Shown: positions 17,657 through 26,300 of the stretch, piece after piece
How positions within the stretch are numbered: the stretch's first letter is position 1
Layout: every line of letters starts with the position of its first letter
NCBI GenBank assembly: GCA_002412495.1
Contig: DHVE01000054.1
Coordinates: forward strand, 1 to 64,000
Source: Betaproteobacteria bacterium UBA5216
Lineage (GTDB): Bacteria; Pseudomonadota; Gammaproteobacteria; Burkholderiales; SG8-41
Length of the DNA stretch: 64,000 nt
Direction: 5' to 3'
The notes under the pieces: model-generated
Told to the model about the DNA's origin: nothing
Database searches by the model: none
What the model saw: only the letters and a program-made list of their open reading frames with translations
Position numbers and translations under genes: made by a program

Positions 17657-18919
17657 ATGTCCCGGCACGTTGTCGTTATCGGTGCGGGCGTGGTGGGCGC
17701 GGCGAGCGCTATCGAAGCCTTGCAAGACGGGCATCGCGTCACGCTCGTTGACCCCGCGGAACCCGGTGGCGAAGCGGCGGCAAGTTACGGTAATGCCGGC
17801 TGGCTGTCTTCGCACTCGGTGTTGCCGCCGACCGAGCCGGGGCTGTGGAAAAAAGTGCCGCGCTTTCTGCTCAACCCGCTGGGACCGTTGACCATCCGCT
17901 GGGCCTATCTCCCGCGGGCGGCGCCGTGGCTGTTGCGTTATCTCGCCGCCGGATGGACGACCGCGCGCGTCGAGACCACGGCCCGCGCGCTGCGCGCCTT
18001 GCTGGAAGATGCGCCGCGCCTGCATCAGGCGCTCGCGGAAAAAGCCGGCGTTACGCAGCTCATAGAACGGCGCGGCGTGTTGCACATCTATCCGTCGCGC
18101 GCGAATTTTGAAGCGGAGGCCAACGCCTGGCGCATACGGCGCATGATGGGCGTGCAGTGGGAGGAGCTGAACGCTGACGCATTGCATCAGCGCGAGCCCG
18201 ACTTGCATGCGCGCTACCAGTTTGGCATTGCCGTGGACGAGGCCGGCAGTTGCCGCGACCCCGGCGCTTACGTCGCGGCGCTGGTTGCTCATGCGCAGGC
18301 GCGGGGCGCGCAACTCGTGCGCGACCAGGCGAATGGGTTTCGCATCGAGGGCGGACGATTGAAAGCGGTCACAACGGGCGGCGGCGACATCCCTTGTGAC
18401 GCTGCCGTGATCGCCGCCGGCGTGCGTTCAAAATTGCTCGCGGCGCGGGCGGGCGACCGTGTGCCGCTGGGCGCCGAGCGCGGCTACCACGCCGTGATCG
18501 ATCAGCCCGAAGCCGGGCCGCGCACGGCGATGATGGCGTCTGACTGCAAGGCCGTCGCCACACCCACCTCGACCGGATTGCGTATCGCCGGACAAGTGGA
18601 AATTGCGGCAGTGGATGCCGCGCCGAACTGGCGCCGTGCGGAGATATTGCGTGATCATCTGCTCAGTCTGTTCCCGCGGCTGCCGCGTGACATTCCGGCG
18701 CATCGCCTGCGTTACTGGATGGGTTGCCGCCCCAGCATGCCGGACGGCTTGCCGTGCATCGGGTATGCAAACGCAAGCCGCGATATTATTCATGCGTTCG
18801 GCCACGGGCATATTGGCTTGGGAGGCGCGGCGCGCACGGCGCGTGTGGTCGCGCAACTGCTGTCTGATCGCGCGCCGGAAATTCCACTGGGGCCCTATGC
18901 CCCGGGACGCTTTGCCTGA
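17657..18919 (+). CDS. FAD-dependent D-amino acid dehydrogenase-like oxidoreductase
   Basis: 420-residue DAO-family flavoprotein like DadA. The dinucleotide-binding motif HVVVIGAGVVGAASA begins at residue 4, and the DadA-like loop SYGNAGWLSSHSVLPPTEPG follows near residue 40. The C-terminal FAD motif is YWMGCRPSMPDG followed by FGHGHIGLGGA. Enzymes of this group oxidise D-amino acids, sarcosine or related amines to the keto acid. Its location between a UroD-like gene and an Asp/Glu racemase suggests use of an unusual amino acid. Confidence 0.85.
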   Translation: MSRHVVVIGAGVVGAASAIEALQDGHRVTLVDPAEPGGEAAASYGNAGWLSSHSVLPPTEPGLWKKVPRFLLNPLGPLTIRWAYLPRAAPWLLRYLAAGWTTARVETTARALRALLEDAPRLHQALAEKAGVTQLIERRGVLHIYPSRANFEAEANAWRIRRMMGVQWEELNADALHQREPDLHARYQFGIAVDEAGSCRDPGAYVAALVAHAQARGAQLVRDQANGFRIEGGRLKAVTTGGGDIPCDAAVIAAGVRSKLLAARAGDRVPLGAERGYHAVIDQPEAGPRTAMMASDCKAVATPTSTGLRIAGQVEIAAVDAAPNWRRAEILRDHLLSLFPRLPRDIPAHRLRYWMGCRPSMPDGLPCIGYANASRDIIHAFGHGHIGLGGAARTARVVAQLLSDRAPEIPLGPYAPGRFA

Positions 18920-18946
18920 TAGGTTCGCCGCAAGGAGCACTGCCAG

Positions 18947-19684
18947 ATGGTCTCTTCAGCATCACCCAATATTGCGCGCGGCGGAAAGGCTGTTTACGGC
19001 GCGCCGCTCGGCATACTCATGCTGGAAGCGCGCTTTCCGCGCATCCCCGGCGACATGGGCAACGCCACTACCTGGCCGTTTCCGGTGTTGTATCGCGTGG
19101 TGCGCGGCGCGAGTCCGGAAAAGGTCGTGCTGCACGGCGCGCGCGGATTGCTGCCGGATTTTCTCGATGCAGCGAAAGATCTGGTTCGCCTTGGCGCCGA
19201 AGCGATCACCACCAATTGCGGATTCCTGTCACTGTTTCAAAATGAACTTGCGGCGGCGGCGGGCGTGCCAGTGGCCACGTCATCGATGATGCAGGTACGC
19301 TGGGTGCAGGCTACCCTGCCGCCGGGAAAACGTGTCGGCATCGTCACGGTGAGCGGTTCGACACTGACGCCGGCGCATCTGGAATCAGCAGGCGTGCCGC
19401 TCGATACGCCTTATGTCGGCACCGAAAACGGTCGCGAGTTTTTTCGCGTGCTGATCAAGGCCGAGAAGGACGACATGGATATCGATATGGCACGGCAGGA
19501 TATTGTGGATGCCGGCAGAACGCTGGTGGCCCGGCATCCCGACATCGGCGCCATCGTACTTGAATGCACCAATATGCCGCCCTATGCCGCCGCCTTGCGC
19601 GAGGCCGTTGGATTGCCGGTCTATGATATTTATTCGATGATCAACTGGTTTCACGCAGGCTTGCGTCCGCGTCGGTTCGATTGA
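18947..19684 (+). CDS. Aspartate/glutamate racemase family protein
   Basis: 245-residue racemase-superfamily protein. The two catalytic cysteines are in ITTNCGFLS (about residue 88) and LECTNMPPY (about 206), as in Asp/Glu/hydantoin racemases. An AGGAG site lies just before the ATG. The family also includes maleate isomerase and decarboxylases, so racemisation is inferred. It is embedded in the 16.7-22.4 kb cluster and might supply the D-isomer to the upstream oxidase. Confidence 0.82.
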   Translation: MVSSASPNIARGGKAVYGAPLGILMLEARFPRIPGDMGNATTWPFPVLYRVVRGASPEKVVLHGARGLLPDFLDAAKDLVRLGAEAITTNCGFLSLFQNELAAAAGVPVATSSMMQVRWVQATLPPGKRVGIVTVSGSTLTPAHLESAGVPLDTPYVGTENGREFFRVLIKAEKDDMDIDMARQDIVDAGRTLVARHPDIGAIVLECTNMPPYAAALREAVGLPVYDIYSMINWFHAGLRPRRFD

Positions 19685-19693
19685 TATAACACA

Positions 19694-20656
19694 ATGATTA
19701 TAAACAATATTTTTAGGCCCTTCTGGTGGGGCTTGTTGTTTGCAACCGCAGCCCACGGGGCGTATCCCGAGAAACCGGTTCGCATCATCGTGCCGTTTCC
19801 GCCCGGCGGCAGCGCGGATATTCTGGCGCGCACGCTCGGCAACAAACTGCACCCGGTATTACGCCAGGTATTTATTGTCGATAACCGCGCGGGCGCGGCG
19901 GGCAATATCGGCACGGACCTCGTCGCAAAATCCAAACCCGATGGCTACACCCTGCTGGTGGGCCTGATGAACACGCACGTGGTGAATCAGGCGTTTAATG
20001 CCAACCTGCCATTCAAGGGCGTGGATGATTTCACGCCGGTGGCGAATCTGGCGGCTGTCGTCACCACCATGGCGATACATCCTTCGGTGCCGGTCAGCAA
20101 TGTCAAACAGTTCATCGCCTTCGCCAAGGCCAATCCCGGCAAGCTGGCGTACGCAACCGCCGGCAGCGGCTCATCCAATCATCTGTGCGCCGCCGTGTTC
20201 GAGAAGATGGCGGGATTGCGCATGCTGCACATACCCTACAAGGGTGGCGCGCCCGCGACGCTCGATACCGTGACCGGTCAGGCGCAAGTGATTTTCACCG
20301 CCGCCACGCAGACGCTGCCGCACGTGAAAACCGGGCGTCTTAAATTACTGGGCGTTACGCGCGGTCAGCGGGTTTCGCTGTTGCCCGATGTGCCCGCCAT
20401 TGCCGAGACGCTGCCAGGATACGACATCGTGGTGTGGTTCGGCCTGTTCGGTCCGGCCGGCATGCCGAAAGACATCACCGCGCGGCTCAATACCGAAGTT
20501 AATCGTGTGATGAATACGCCGGAGACCAAAAAAACCATGGAAGACATGGGCGTCGAGGTGTACAACGCAACGCCGGAGCAGTTTCTCGACACGCTTCGCA
20601 AGGAAACGGCTTACTGGAACAAGGCGGTGCGCGAGTACAGTCTCAAAGTGGATTGA
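19694..20656 (+). CDS. Bug-family tripartite tricarboxylate transporter receptor
   Basis: 320-residue periplasmic receptor with a signal peptide ending near AAHGA-YPEKPVRI. The motifs are IVPFPPGGSADILART, VDNRAGAAGNIGTD and HIPYKGGAPATLDT. It follows the racemase by 9 bases and precedes the gamma-glutamyltransferase homolog, so it probably captures the substrate of this cluster. No TctA/TctB permease is present. It belongs to the same family as the receptor after ilvD, but the two are clearly diverged. Confidence 0.9.
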   Translation: MIINNIFRPFWWGLLFATAAHGAYPEKPVRIIVPFPPGGSADILARTLGNKLHPVLRQVFIVDNRAGAAGNIGTDLVAKSKPDGYTLLVGLMNTHVVNQAFNANLPFKGVDDFTPVANLAAVVTTMAIHPSVPVSNVKQFIAFAKANPGKLAYATAGSGSSNHLCAAVFEKMAGLRMLHIPYKGGAPATLDTVTGQAQVIFTAATQTLPHVKTGRLKLLGVTRGQRVSLLPDVPAIAETLPGYDIVVWFGLFGPAGMPKDITARLNTEVNRVMNTPETKKTMEDMGVEVYNATPEQFLDTLRKETAYWNKAVREYSLKVD

Positions 20657-20698
20657 GCGCGCGACCGCAAATAATTGATTAACCACATAAAGACGTTC

Positions 20699-22414
20699 AT
20701 GCACGCCTATCGCCCCACCCTCACCGGCACACGTCACATGATTTCAGCCGGCCATCACGCCGCCGCGCACGCGGGCTTCACGGTACTTGAGGCCGGCGGC
20801 AACGCGGTGGATGCCGGCGTTGCGGCGGGTATTGCGCTGGGTGTTTTGCAAACCGATCTGGTTAATTTCGCCGGTGTTGCGCCGATGATGATTTATCTCG
20901 CCGGCACGCGCGAAGTAATCAACATCGACGGCCTCGGCACGTGGCCGAAGGCGGCGGACATCAACGTGTTCATTCAGCAGCATGGCGGCAAAATGCCGCC
21001 GGGTATATTGCGCACGGTGATTCCCGCCGCGCCTGATGCCTGGATTACCGCGCTGGAAAAATACGGCACCCTGAGTTTTGGCGAAGTGGCGCAAGCCGCC
21101 ATTCGTTTTGCGCGTGATGGTTTTGCCATGCACTGGCTGATGGCCGGATTCATTGAGCAAAACGAAGCGGAATACCGTCGCTGGCCCTCGAACACGCAAA
21201 CGTTTTTGCCCAACGGTAAACCGCCGCGTGTTGGCGACCTCTTCGTGCAAAGCGAGCTCGGCCGTACGCTCCAATACATGGCCGACGAAGAAGCCGTGCA
21301 ATCCGGCAAAGGCCGCGTCGCCGGATTACGCGCCGCGCGCAACGCGTTTTATCGCGGCGATATTGCTGCCGCCATCGCACGCTATCACCGCGAAAACGGC
21401 GGCTGGGTAACGATGCAAGACATGGCAGATTACACCGTTTCATTCGAGACGCCGCAGCGCACGCGCTTTGCCGATGTCGATCTGTATACCTGCGGGCCAT
21501 GGTCGCAGGGCCCGGTGCTGCCGCAGGCGCTCAATGTGCTGTCCGGCATGAATCTGCGCGCGCTGGGCCATAACACGACGCCTTACATACACGCCGTGAC
21601 CGAGGCGCTGAAACTCGCCTATGCCGATCGCCAGTGTTATTACGGCGATCCCAAATTTGTCAGCGTGCCGATGGATGCGCTGCTGTCGGTTTCGTATGCG
21701 GATCAACAGCGCAAGCGTATCGATGCGCTGAAAGCTGCGCCGGGCATGCCCCAGCCCGGCGCCGTTGCCGGCCGCCCGGCCCATACACCGCAACTACCGC
21801 CGGCGGCGACGGGCAATCCACCGCCCGCGCCGGACACCTCATACGTCAGTGTGATTGATCGCCACGGCAATGCGTTTTCGGCGACGCCGAGCGATGCGTC
21901 ATCCGCCACGCCGGTGATTCCCGGCATCGGCCTGTGCCCTTCGTCGCGCGGCTCACAGTCGTGGTGCGATCCGAATCATCCCGCGTCCGTTGCGCCCGGC
22001 AAGCGGCCGCGACTCACGTGCAGCCCGGCGATGGCGCTGCGCAACGGCAAGGCCTACATGCCGTTCGGCTCGCCCGGCAACGATGTGCAGCCGCAGGCCA
22101 TGTTGCAGGTATTTTTGAATCTGCACGTGTTCGGCATGGATTTGCAGTCCGCCATCGAAGCACCGCGGTTCGCAACCTACAGCTACCCGTCTTCATCCGA
22201 GCCGCACACCTATCTGCCCGCGCGGCTCACCCTCGAAAGCCGCGTGCCGCGCGCAACCGGCGACGCATTGGCGTCACTGGGACACGACATCAAGTGGTGG
22301 CCCGAGCTCGAAGAAGCCGCGGGTGCGGTGTGCGCGGTACGCGTGAATCCGGAAACCGGCGTGCTCGAAGGTGGCGCCGATCCGCGCAGACTGGCTTACG
22401 CGTTGGGGTGGTAG
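20699..22414 (+). CDS. Gamma-glutamyltransferase family protein
   Basis: 571-residue Ntn-hydrolase precursor of the GGT family. The N-terminal part has VLEAGGNAVDAGVAAGIALG, typical of the large subunit. Self-cleavage is expected before the Thr in PDTSYVSVIDRHGN (about residue 380), which becomes the N-terminal nucleophile of the small subunit. The GSPGND motif (PFGSPGNDVQPQ) replaces the usual GGSPGG region. No signal peptide is visible, so a cytoplasmic hydrolase is possible, as in some GGT-like acylases. Start: ATG 20699; a TTG at 20675 is less likely. Confidence 0.86.
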   Translation: MHAYRPTLTGTRHMISAGHHAAAHAGFTVLEAGGNAVDAGVAAGIALGVLQTDLVNFAGVAPMMIYLAGTREVINIDGLGTWPKAADINVFIQQHGGKMPPGILRTVIPAAPDAWITALEKYGTLSFGEVAQAAIRFARDGFAMHWLMAGFIEQNEAEYRRWPSNTQTFLPNGKPPRVGDLFVQSELGRTLQYMADEEAVQSGKGRVAGLRAARNAFYRGDIAAAIARYHRENGGWVTMQDMADYTVSFETPQRTRFADVDLYTCGPWSQGPVLPQALNVLSGMNLRALGHNTTPYIHAVTEALKLAYADRQCYYGDPKFVSVPMDALLSVSYADQQRKRIDALKAAPGMPQPGAVAGRPAHTPQLPPAATGNPPPAPDTSYVSVIDRHGNAFSATPSDASSATPVIPGIGLCPSSRGSQSWCDPNHPASVAPGKRPRLTCSPAMALRNGKAYMPFGSPGNDVQPQAMLQVFLNLHVFGMDLQSAIEAPRFATYSYPSSSEPHTYLPARLTLESRVPRATGDALASLGHDIKWWPELEEAAGAVCAVRVNPETGVLEGGADPRRLAYALGW

Positions 22415-22453
22415 GGGCAACTGCTGCGCGCGAGGCGGGGTATGGCGTGAGTC

Positions 22454-23323
22454 TTATAGCCGGCTAGAAGCATCAGTAGTCGCAGACCTTTGTTTCTCCA
22501 GTATCACCAGCGCGATCCCGCCCAGTATGGCGACCGACGCCAATACCAGACGCAGGGTAAGTTGCTCGCCCAAAAGAAGAATGCCGCCCACCGCTGCTAT
22601 GACCGGAACGCTCAGTTGCACGGTTGCCGCGCTGGTGGCTTTTAAGGCGGGCAGCGCGGTGTACCAAATTGCATAGCCGATGCCGGACGCCAGGGCACCC
22701 GACGCCACGGCATAGGCGATGCCGGTGTTATCCAGCGTCGCGTGGTCATGCAGCAGCACGCTTACCACCGCCGCAATCGGCACGGCACGCAAAAAATTAC
22801 CCGCCGTAATCCGCGTGGGATCGCCCGCGCCCCTGCCGCGCAGGGAATAAACGCCCCATGCCGCACCGGCGGCCAACATCAACAGCGCGCCGATCAAGGG
22901 CGGCGCCGCCAGCCCCGGCAGCAGCAACCCCACCAGGCCCGCGAGTGCGAGCGCCAGACCAACGATCTGCACTTTGCGGAACCGCTCGCCGGCCCACAGG
23001 CCGTGGCCGATCATGGTGGCCTGCACCGCGCCAAACAGCAACAGCGCGCCCGTCGCCGCGGTCAGGCTCACATAGGCAAACGAAAAACACACCGCATAAC
23101 CGCACAAGGCCGCAGCCGACAGCCAATTGCCGCTGCCGTGATTGGCGCGACGCGTCGCGCGCGCCACCAGCCACAACATGAGCGCGCCGGACGTCAATCG
23201 AATCAGCGTAAAACTCGCCGCATCAATGGGCGTGTGTTTGAGCGCAATCCGGCACAGCAGTGAATTGCCCGCAAACGCAATCATCGCCAGCGTGGTCAGG
23301 GTGATGAGGCGGGCGCGGGACAT
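22454..23323 (-). CDS. EamA/DMT-superfamily transporter
   Basis: 289-residue inner-membrane protein with ten hydrophobic segments in two EamA repeats. The N-terminal segment AMIAFAGNSLLCRIALKH and the second-repeat block AVASGALASGIGYAIWYTAL are typical. Such carriers usually export metabolites or amino acids. The start at 23323 (MSRARLITL) gives a normal first helix. The frame stays open farther upstream into the hairpin region, which is probably not translated. Confidence 0.85.
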   Translation of the reverse strand: MSRARLITLTTLAMIAFAGNSLLCRIALKHTPIDAASFTLIRLTSGALMLWLVARATRRANHGSGNWLSAAALCGYAVCFSFAYVSLTAATGALLLFGAVQATMIGHGLWAGERFRKVQIVGLALALAGLVGLLLPGLAAPPLIGALLMLAAGAAWGVYSLRGRGAGDPTRITAGNFLRAVPIAAVVSVLLHDHATLDNTGIAYAVASGALASGIGYAIWYTALPALKATSAATVQLSVPVIAAVGGILLLGEQLTLRLVLASVAILGGIALVILEKQRSATTDASSRL

Positions 23324-23380
23324 CGAACGGGTTTTACAAGATCTTCGGGACGATGTGAACGTGCGGGTAAGTGTTCTACC

Positions 23381-23408
23381 GAACGGGGTGCCATCGGGCA
23401 CCCCGTTC
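23381..23408. repeat. Perfect 12-bp hairpin between two minus-strand genes
   Basis: A 12-bp perfect stem (GAACGGGGTGCC with GGCACCCCGTTC) and a 4-base loop. It begins at the stop codon of the DUF1348 gene. No T tract follows on the minus strand, so it may be an mRNA 3'-end stabiliser or a Rho-independent end of a weak type. Confidence 0.55.
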
Positions 23409-23886
23409 ACAGGCCCAGTTCGGACAAGCCCGGATGTTCATCGGGGCGGCGCCCCAGCGGCCAGTGAAACTTGCGATCACCGGCCTGAATCGGCAGATCG
23501 TTGATGCTGGCTATTCTGCGATGCATGAACCCCTGTTCGTTGAACTCCCAGTTTTCATTGCCGTACGAGCGAAACCAGTTGCCCGAATCGTCGTGCCACT
23601 CATAGGCAAACCGGACCGCGATGCGATTGCCGTGAAAGGCCCACAGTTCTTTCACCAACCGGTAGTCCAGCTCTTTTTGCCATTTACGCCGCAGGAATTG
23701 CACAATGGATTCGCGTCCGGAAAGAAATTCAGAACGGTTTCTCCAGACGCTGTCCGGCGTGTACGCCAGCGAAACCCGCTCTGGATTTCGGGTGTTCCAG
23801 GCGTCTTCAGCCATGCGAACCTTCTGCGCCGCAGATGCGCCGTCAAACGGCGGAAAGGGGGGTCTGGGTGGTTCGGCAGTGCTCAT
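23407..23886 (-). CDS. DUF1348 / NTF2-like small protein
   Basis: 159-residue NTF2/SnoaL-like protein. Recognisable blocks are VRMAEDAWNTRNPERVSLAY, ESIVQFLRRKWQKELDYRLV and RFAYEWHDDSGNWFRSYGNE; these are typical of DUF1348. The function is unknown; such proteins are often found in stress or detoxification contexts. The ATG at 23886 has a GGAGGAGATC site upstream (strong). It is separated from the EamA gene by a hairpin. Confidence 0.86.
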   Translation of the reverse strand: MSTAEPPRPPFPPFDGASAAQKVRMAEDAWNTRNPERVSLAYTPDSVWRNRSEFLSGRESIVQFLRRKWQKELDYRLVKELWAFHGNRIAVRFAYEWHDDSGNWFRSYGNENWEFNEQGFMHRRIASINDLPIQAGDRKFHWPLGRRPDEHPGLSELGL

Positions 23887-24224
23887 GCTGATCTCCTCCA
23901 GTATTCAAGTGTGACTAACGTTTGAGCCAATTGGCGGCGTGCCCACCAAAGCGCAGTCCGCACCCGACGTGCCGTACTCTCCGCGAGGGGCAACAGGCCC
24001 AAGGACAAGCGCGATACGGGCAACCGAGTCTTGAATCGATCGCAGGAGCCCGGCGGGATCGCACGAACGTAAAAGGCTGGACTTTGATCCGTGCGTAACA
24101 CGAACCGATGATCCTTCGCGCGTTACGACTAGATCGAGGTCGGCATCGGTGAAAGGCATCCGTAGCAGGGAAATGGGCAGGTTTGCTGGAGTTGCTTAAC
24201 GTGTCGCTCAGCCGCCGCTAACGG
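23887..24224. other. Intergenic region without a convincing gene
   Basis: 338 bases between two minus-strand genes. An open frame of 84 codons on the minus strand (24159 to 23905) has no ribosome binding site and no recognisable family, and I would not call it a gene. The promoter of the DUF1348 gene should lie here. Some TAAC/GTTA-type short motifs occur at both ends but do not make a regular integron attC site. Confidence 0.6.
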
Positions 24225-25193
24225 TTACACATCCTCATCTGTTTGCCTTGCCAGATGGGGTAGCGTGGCACGAATGGTAGCCTTGAGAGCGGAAGCGGCC
24301 ATGTCCGGAGCGGCGGCATCCCAGACAATTGTCAAATGATGGTTCGTGTCGAAGTGCGTCTTCGTTTCCTCAAACTTAGTGCGTTCGCATGTATAAATGA
24401 CCGGTTTGCCAAGCCCTTCCGCATACCCAGCCTCCCAATAAGCGCCTAGGTTATCGTGCGTAAGATCTGCAACCAAGAAGTCGGAGCTTTGAATTTCGAC
24501 TCGAAGTCGATCATCAATTAATCCAGCTTTTGGAACATCGTCAAGCTTAAAAAGATCAAATCCGGCCAACTTCGCCGCAGGCTTAAGGACGTCGATTAGT
24601 AACCTCTCTAACACGGAATCACCAAACTTCATTGCCATGAAAGCCTTCCTATAGGCAGCACTTCCTTTTGCGAGATCCTCATAGAACGTCCAGCCATGAA
24701 ATGACAGTGTCGCCTTTGCATTGCCTTGTACCCCGATGGTCTTCAGCTGATGCCCTGTCAGCAGACCAACTGCGAAGAGATGATCTAGTATGAGCGCGAA
24801 TCCGCTATCCGATTTGGCGCCGACTATGCTCGCATGCGTTCTCGGAGATATGTCGACAAGCTCCCCAGGTCCAGGAAGGGATTGAGCTAACCAACGGATC
24901 AAAAGGTCCGCCTGCTGCTGTGGCCGAGGCAGAGGTCGCTTTAGAACTTCCTCAATAGTCGCAGTAGAAAACATTACTTCCGAATTCACTTCTTGGGCAC
25001 GTCGCAGGGCGTGGCTCAGCTTTGCCGACGCATCTGTCGCAGACGACAGTATTCCTGGAAGCGTTGCGATCAACGTGCGAGTGAGAACAAAGCGGCCACA
25101 TCGAGGACAAGAGAAACGTGTTGCATCTCTCTCATCGGGAGTCGATGGCGAAGTGAGCAGCGGTGTATTACAGATCGGACAGTTGGCGCTCAT
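24225..25193 (-). CDS. Zinc-ribbon protein with TIR/deoxyribosyltransferase-like C-terminus
   Basis: 322 residues in three parts. Residues 5-32 are a zinc ribbon with CPIC (C5, C8) and CPRC (C29, C32). Residues about 120-175 could be a winged helix (LDHLFAVGLLTG). Residues 183-290 look like the fold shared by nucleoside 2-deoxyribosyltransferases and bacterial TIR-like domains: FMAMKF at 185-190, SSDFLVADLTHDN, and YWEAGYAEGLGKPVIY with a candidate catalytic Glu254. Such domains cleave nucleotides or NAD in several immune proteins; that role here is inferred. Sampled segments are about 42-45 percent GC (25 of 60 in 24481-24540; 27 of 60 in 24601-24660), against 40 of 60 in a hemF segment, so recent acquisition is possible. 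Confidence 0.72.
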   Translation of the reverse strand: MSANCPICNTPLLTSPSTPDERDATRFSCPRCGRFVLTRTLIATLPGILSSATDASAKLSHALRRAQEVNSEVMFSTATIEEVLKRPLPRPQQQADLLIRWLAQSLPGPGELVDISPRTHASIVGAKSDSGFALILDHLFAVGLLTGHQLKTIGVQGNAKATLSFHGWTFYEDLAKGSAAYRKAFMAMKFGDSVLERLLIDVLKPAAKLAGFDLFKLDDVPKAGLIDDRLRVEIQSSDFLVADLTHDNLGAYWEAGYAEGLGKPVIYTCERTKFEETKTHFDTNHHLTIVWDAAAPDMAASALKATIRATLPHLARQTDEDV

Positions 25194-25331
25194 CGCTGCG
25201 TTGTGTGGGAAATATAACGTCTTGCTGAACGGCGGGCTAGGATGGTATTCATAGAGCCTATGGCGCGGGCGGCCCGTCGGTTCAATATAGAGTTATGTCT
25301 ATAATACTCGTTACAAGTGTCCGATGCTTGA

Positions 25332-26267
25332 TCAGACGCCGGGAGCGGATGTGGCGAGCCAGTCTCTCGCCACCAGAAACGTATCGTATAAAGATGCTTC
25401 ACGCGAACCCGCCTCCGGCTTCCAGTCATACCGCCAGTTCACCACCGGTGGCAGCGACATCAGTATCGATTCCGCCCGCCCGCCGGACTGCAGCCCGAAC
25501 AGGGTACCGCGGTCATAGACAAGATTGAATTCAACATAGCGCCCGCGGCGGTAGGCCTGAAACGCGCGCTCGGGTTCGCCATAGGGCAGCGCGCGGCGGC
25601 GCTCGACGATGGGGGCGTAGGCTTTGAGAAAATGATCGCCCACGCTTTGCATCATGGCAAAGCAGGTGACGAAATCGGGGGTGTGTACGTCGTCGTAAAA
25701 AATGCCGCCGATGCCGCGCGGCTCGTTGCGGTGTTTCAGATAGAAATAATCGTCACACCATTTTTTGAATTTAGGGTGCAGATCGGCGCCAAAGGGAGAT
25801 AGTGCATCGCGGCAGGTTTGATGAAAATGGCGCGCGTCTTCTTCAAACCCATAATAGGGCGTGAGATCCATGCCGCCGCCGAACCACCACACGGCATCCG
25901 CGCCCGGCTTGACCGCGCAAAACAGGCGCACGTTCATGTGTACGGTGGGCACCATCGGGTTGCGCGGGTGCAGCACCAGCGACACGCCCATCGCCTCATA
26001 CGAACGGCCCGCGAGTTCCGGGCGCGCGGCGGTTGCCGAGGGCGGCAGACCTTGCCCGAACACGTGCGAGAAACCGACGCCACCGCGCTCGAACACGTTG
26101 CCTTCTTCAAGGATGCAGGTGAGGCCGCCGCCACCGCCCAAGTTTGCAGGCCGCGTCCAGGCGTCGCGTTTGAAGGCTTTGCCGTCGAGCGTGGTCAGCG
26201 CATCGATGATGCGGGTTTGCAGCCCTTCGAGATAAGTTTTTACCGCTTGAGTATCCATAGTATCCAT
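25332..26267 (-). CDS. hemF: Aerobic coproporphyrinogen III oxidase HemF
   Basis: Oxygen-dependent oxidative decarboxylation of coproporphyrinogen III to protoporphyrinogen IX in haem synthesis. The protein has 311 residues. Motifs: LGGGGGLTCILEEGNVFER near residue 45, WWFGGGMDLTPYY near 130, and HRNEPRGIGGIFYDD near 195. The start is placed at the ATG of MDTMDTQAV; a second ATG three codons later or a TTG upstream are also possible. It lies 33 bases after purD on the same strand, the last gene of the dusB-fis-purH-purD run. Confidence 0.95.
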   Translation of the reverse strand: MDTMDTQAVKTYLEGLQTRIIDALTTLDGKAFKRDAWTRPANLGGGGGLTCILEEGNVFERGGVGFSHVFGQGLPPSATAARPELAGRSYEAMGVSLVLHPRNPMVPTVHMNVRLFCAVKPGADAVWWFGGGMDLTPYYGFEEDARHFHQTCRDALSPFGADLHPKFKKWCDDYFYLKHRNEPRGIGGIFYDDVHTPDFVTCFAMMQSVGDHFLKAYAPIVERRRALPYGEPERAFQAYRRGRYVEFNLVYDRGTLFGLQSGGRAESILMSLPPVVNWRYDWKPEAGSREASLYDTFLVARDWLATSAPGV

Positions 26268-26300
26268 GGGGTGCAAGGATACCTTACCGCGACACCGGTG

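Noticed and set aside
23905..24230. Possible integron attC site after the zinc-ribbon gene
   Set aside because: GTTRRRY- and RYYYAAC-like 7-mers occur, but the arms are more than 250 bases apart and do not pair as an attC. No integrase or other cassette is near.
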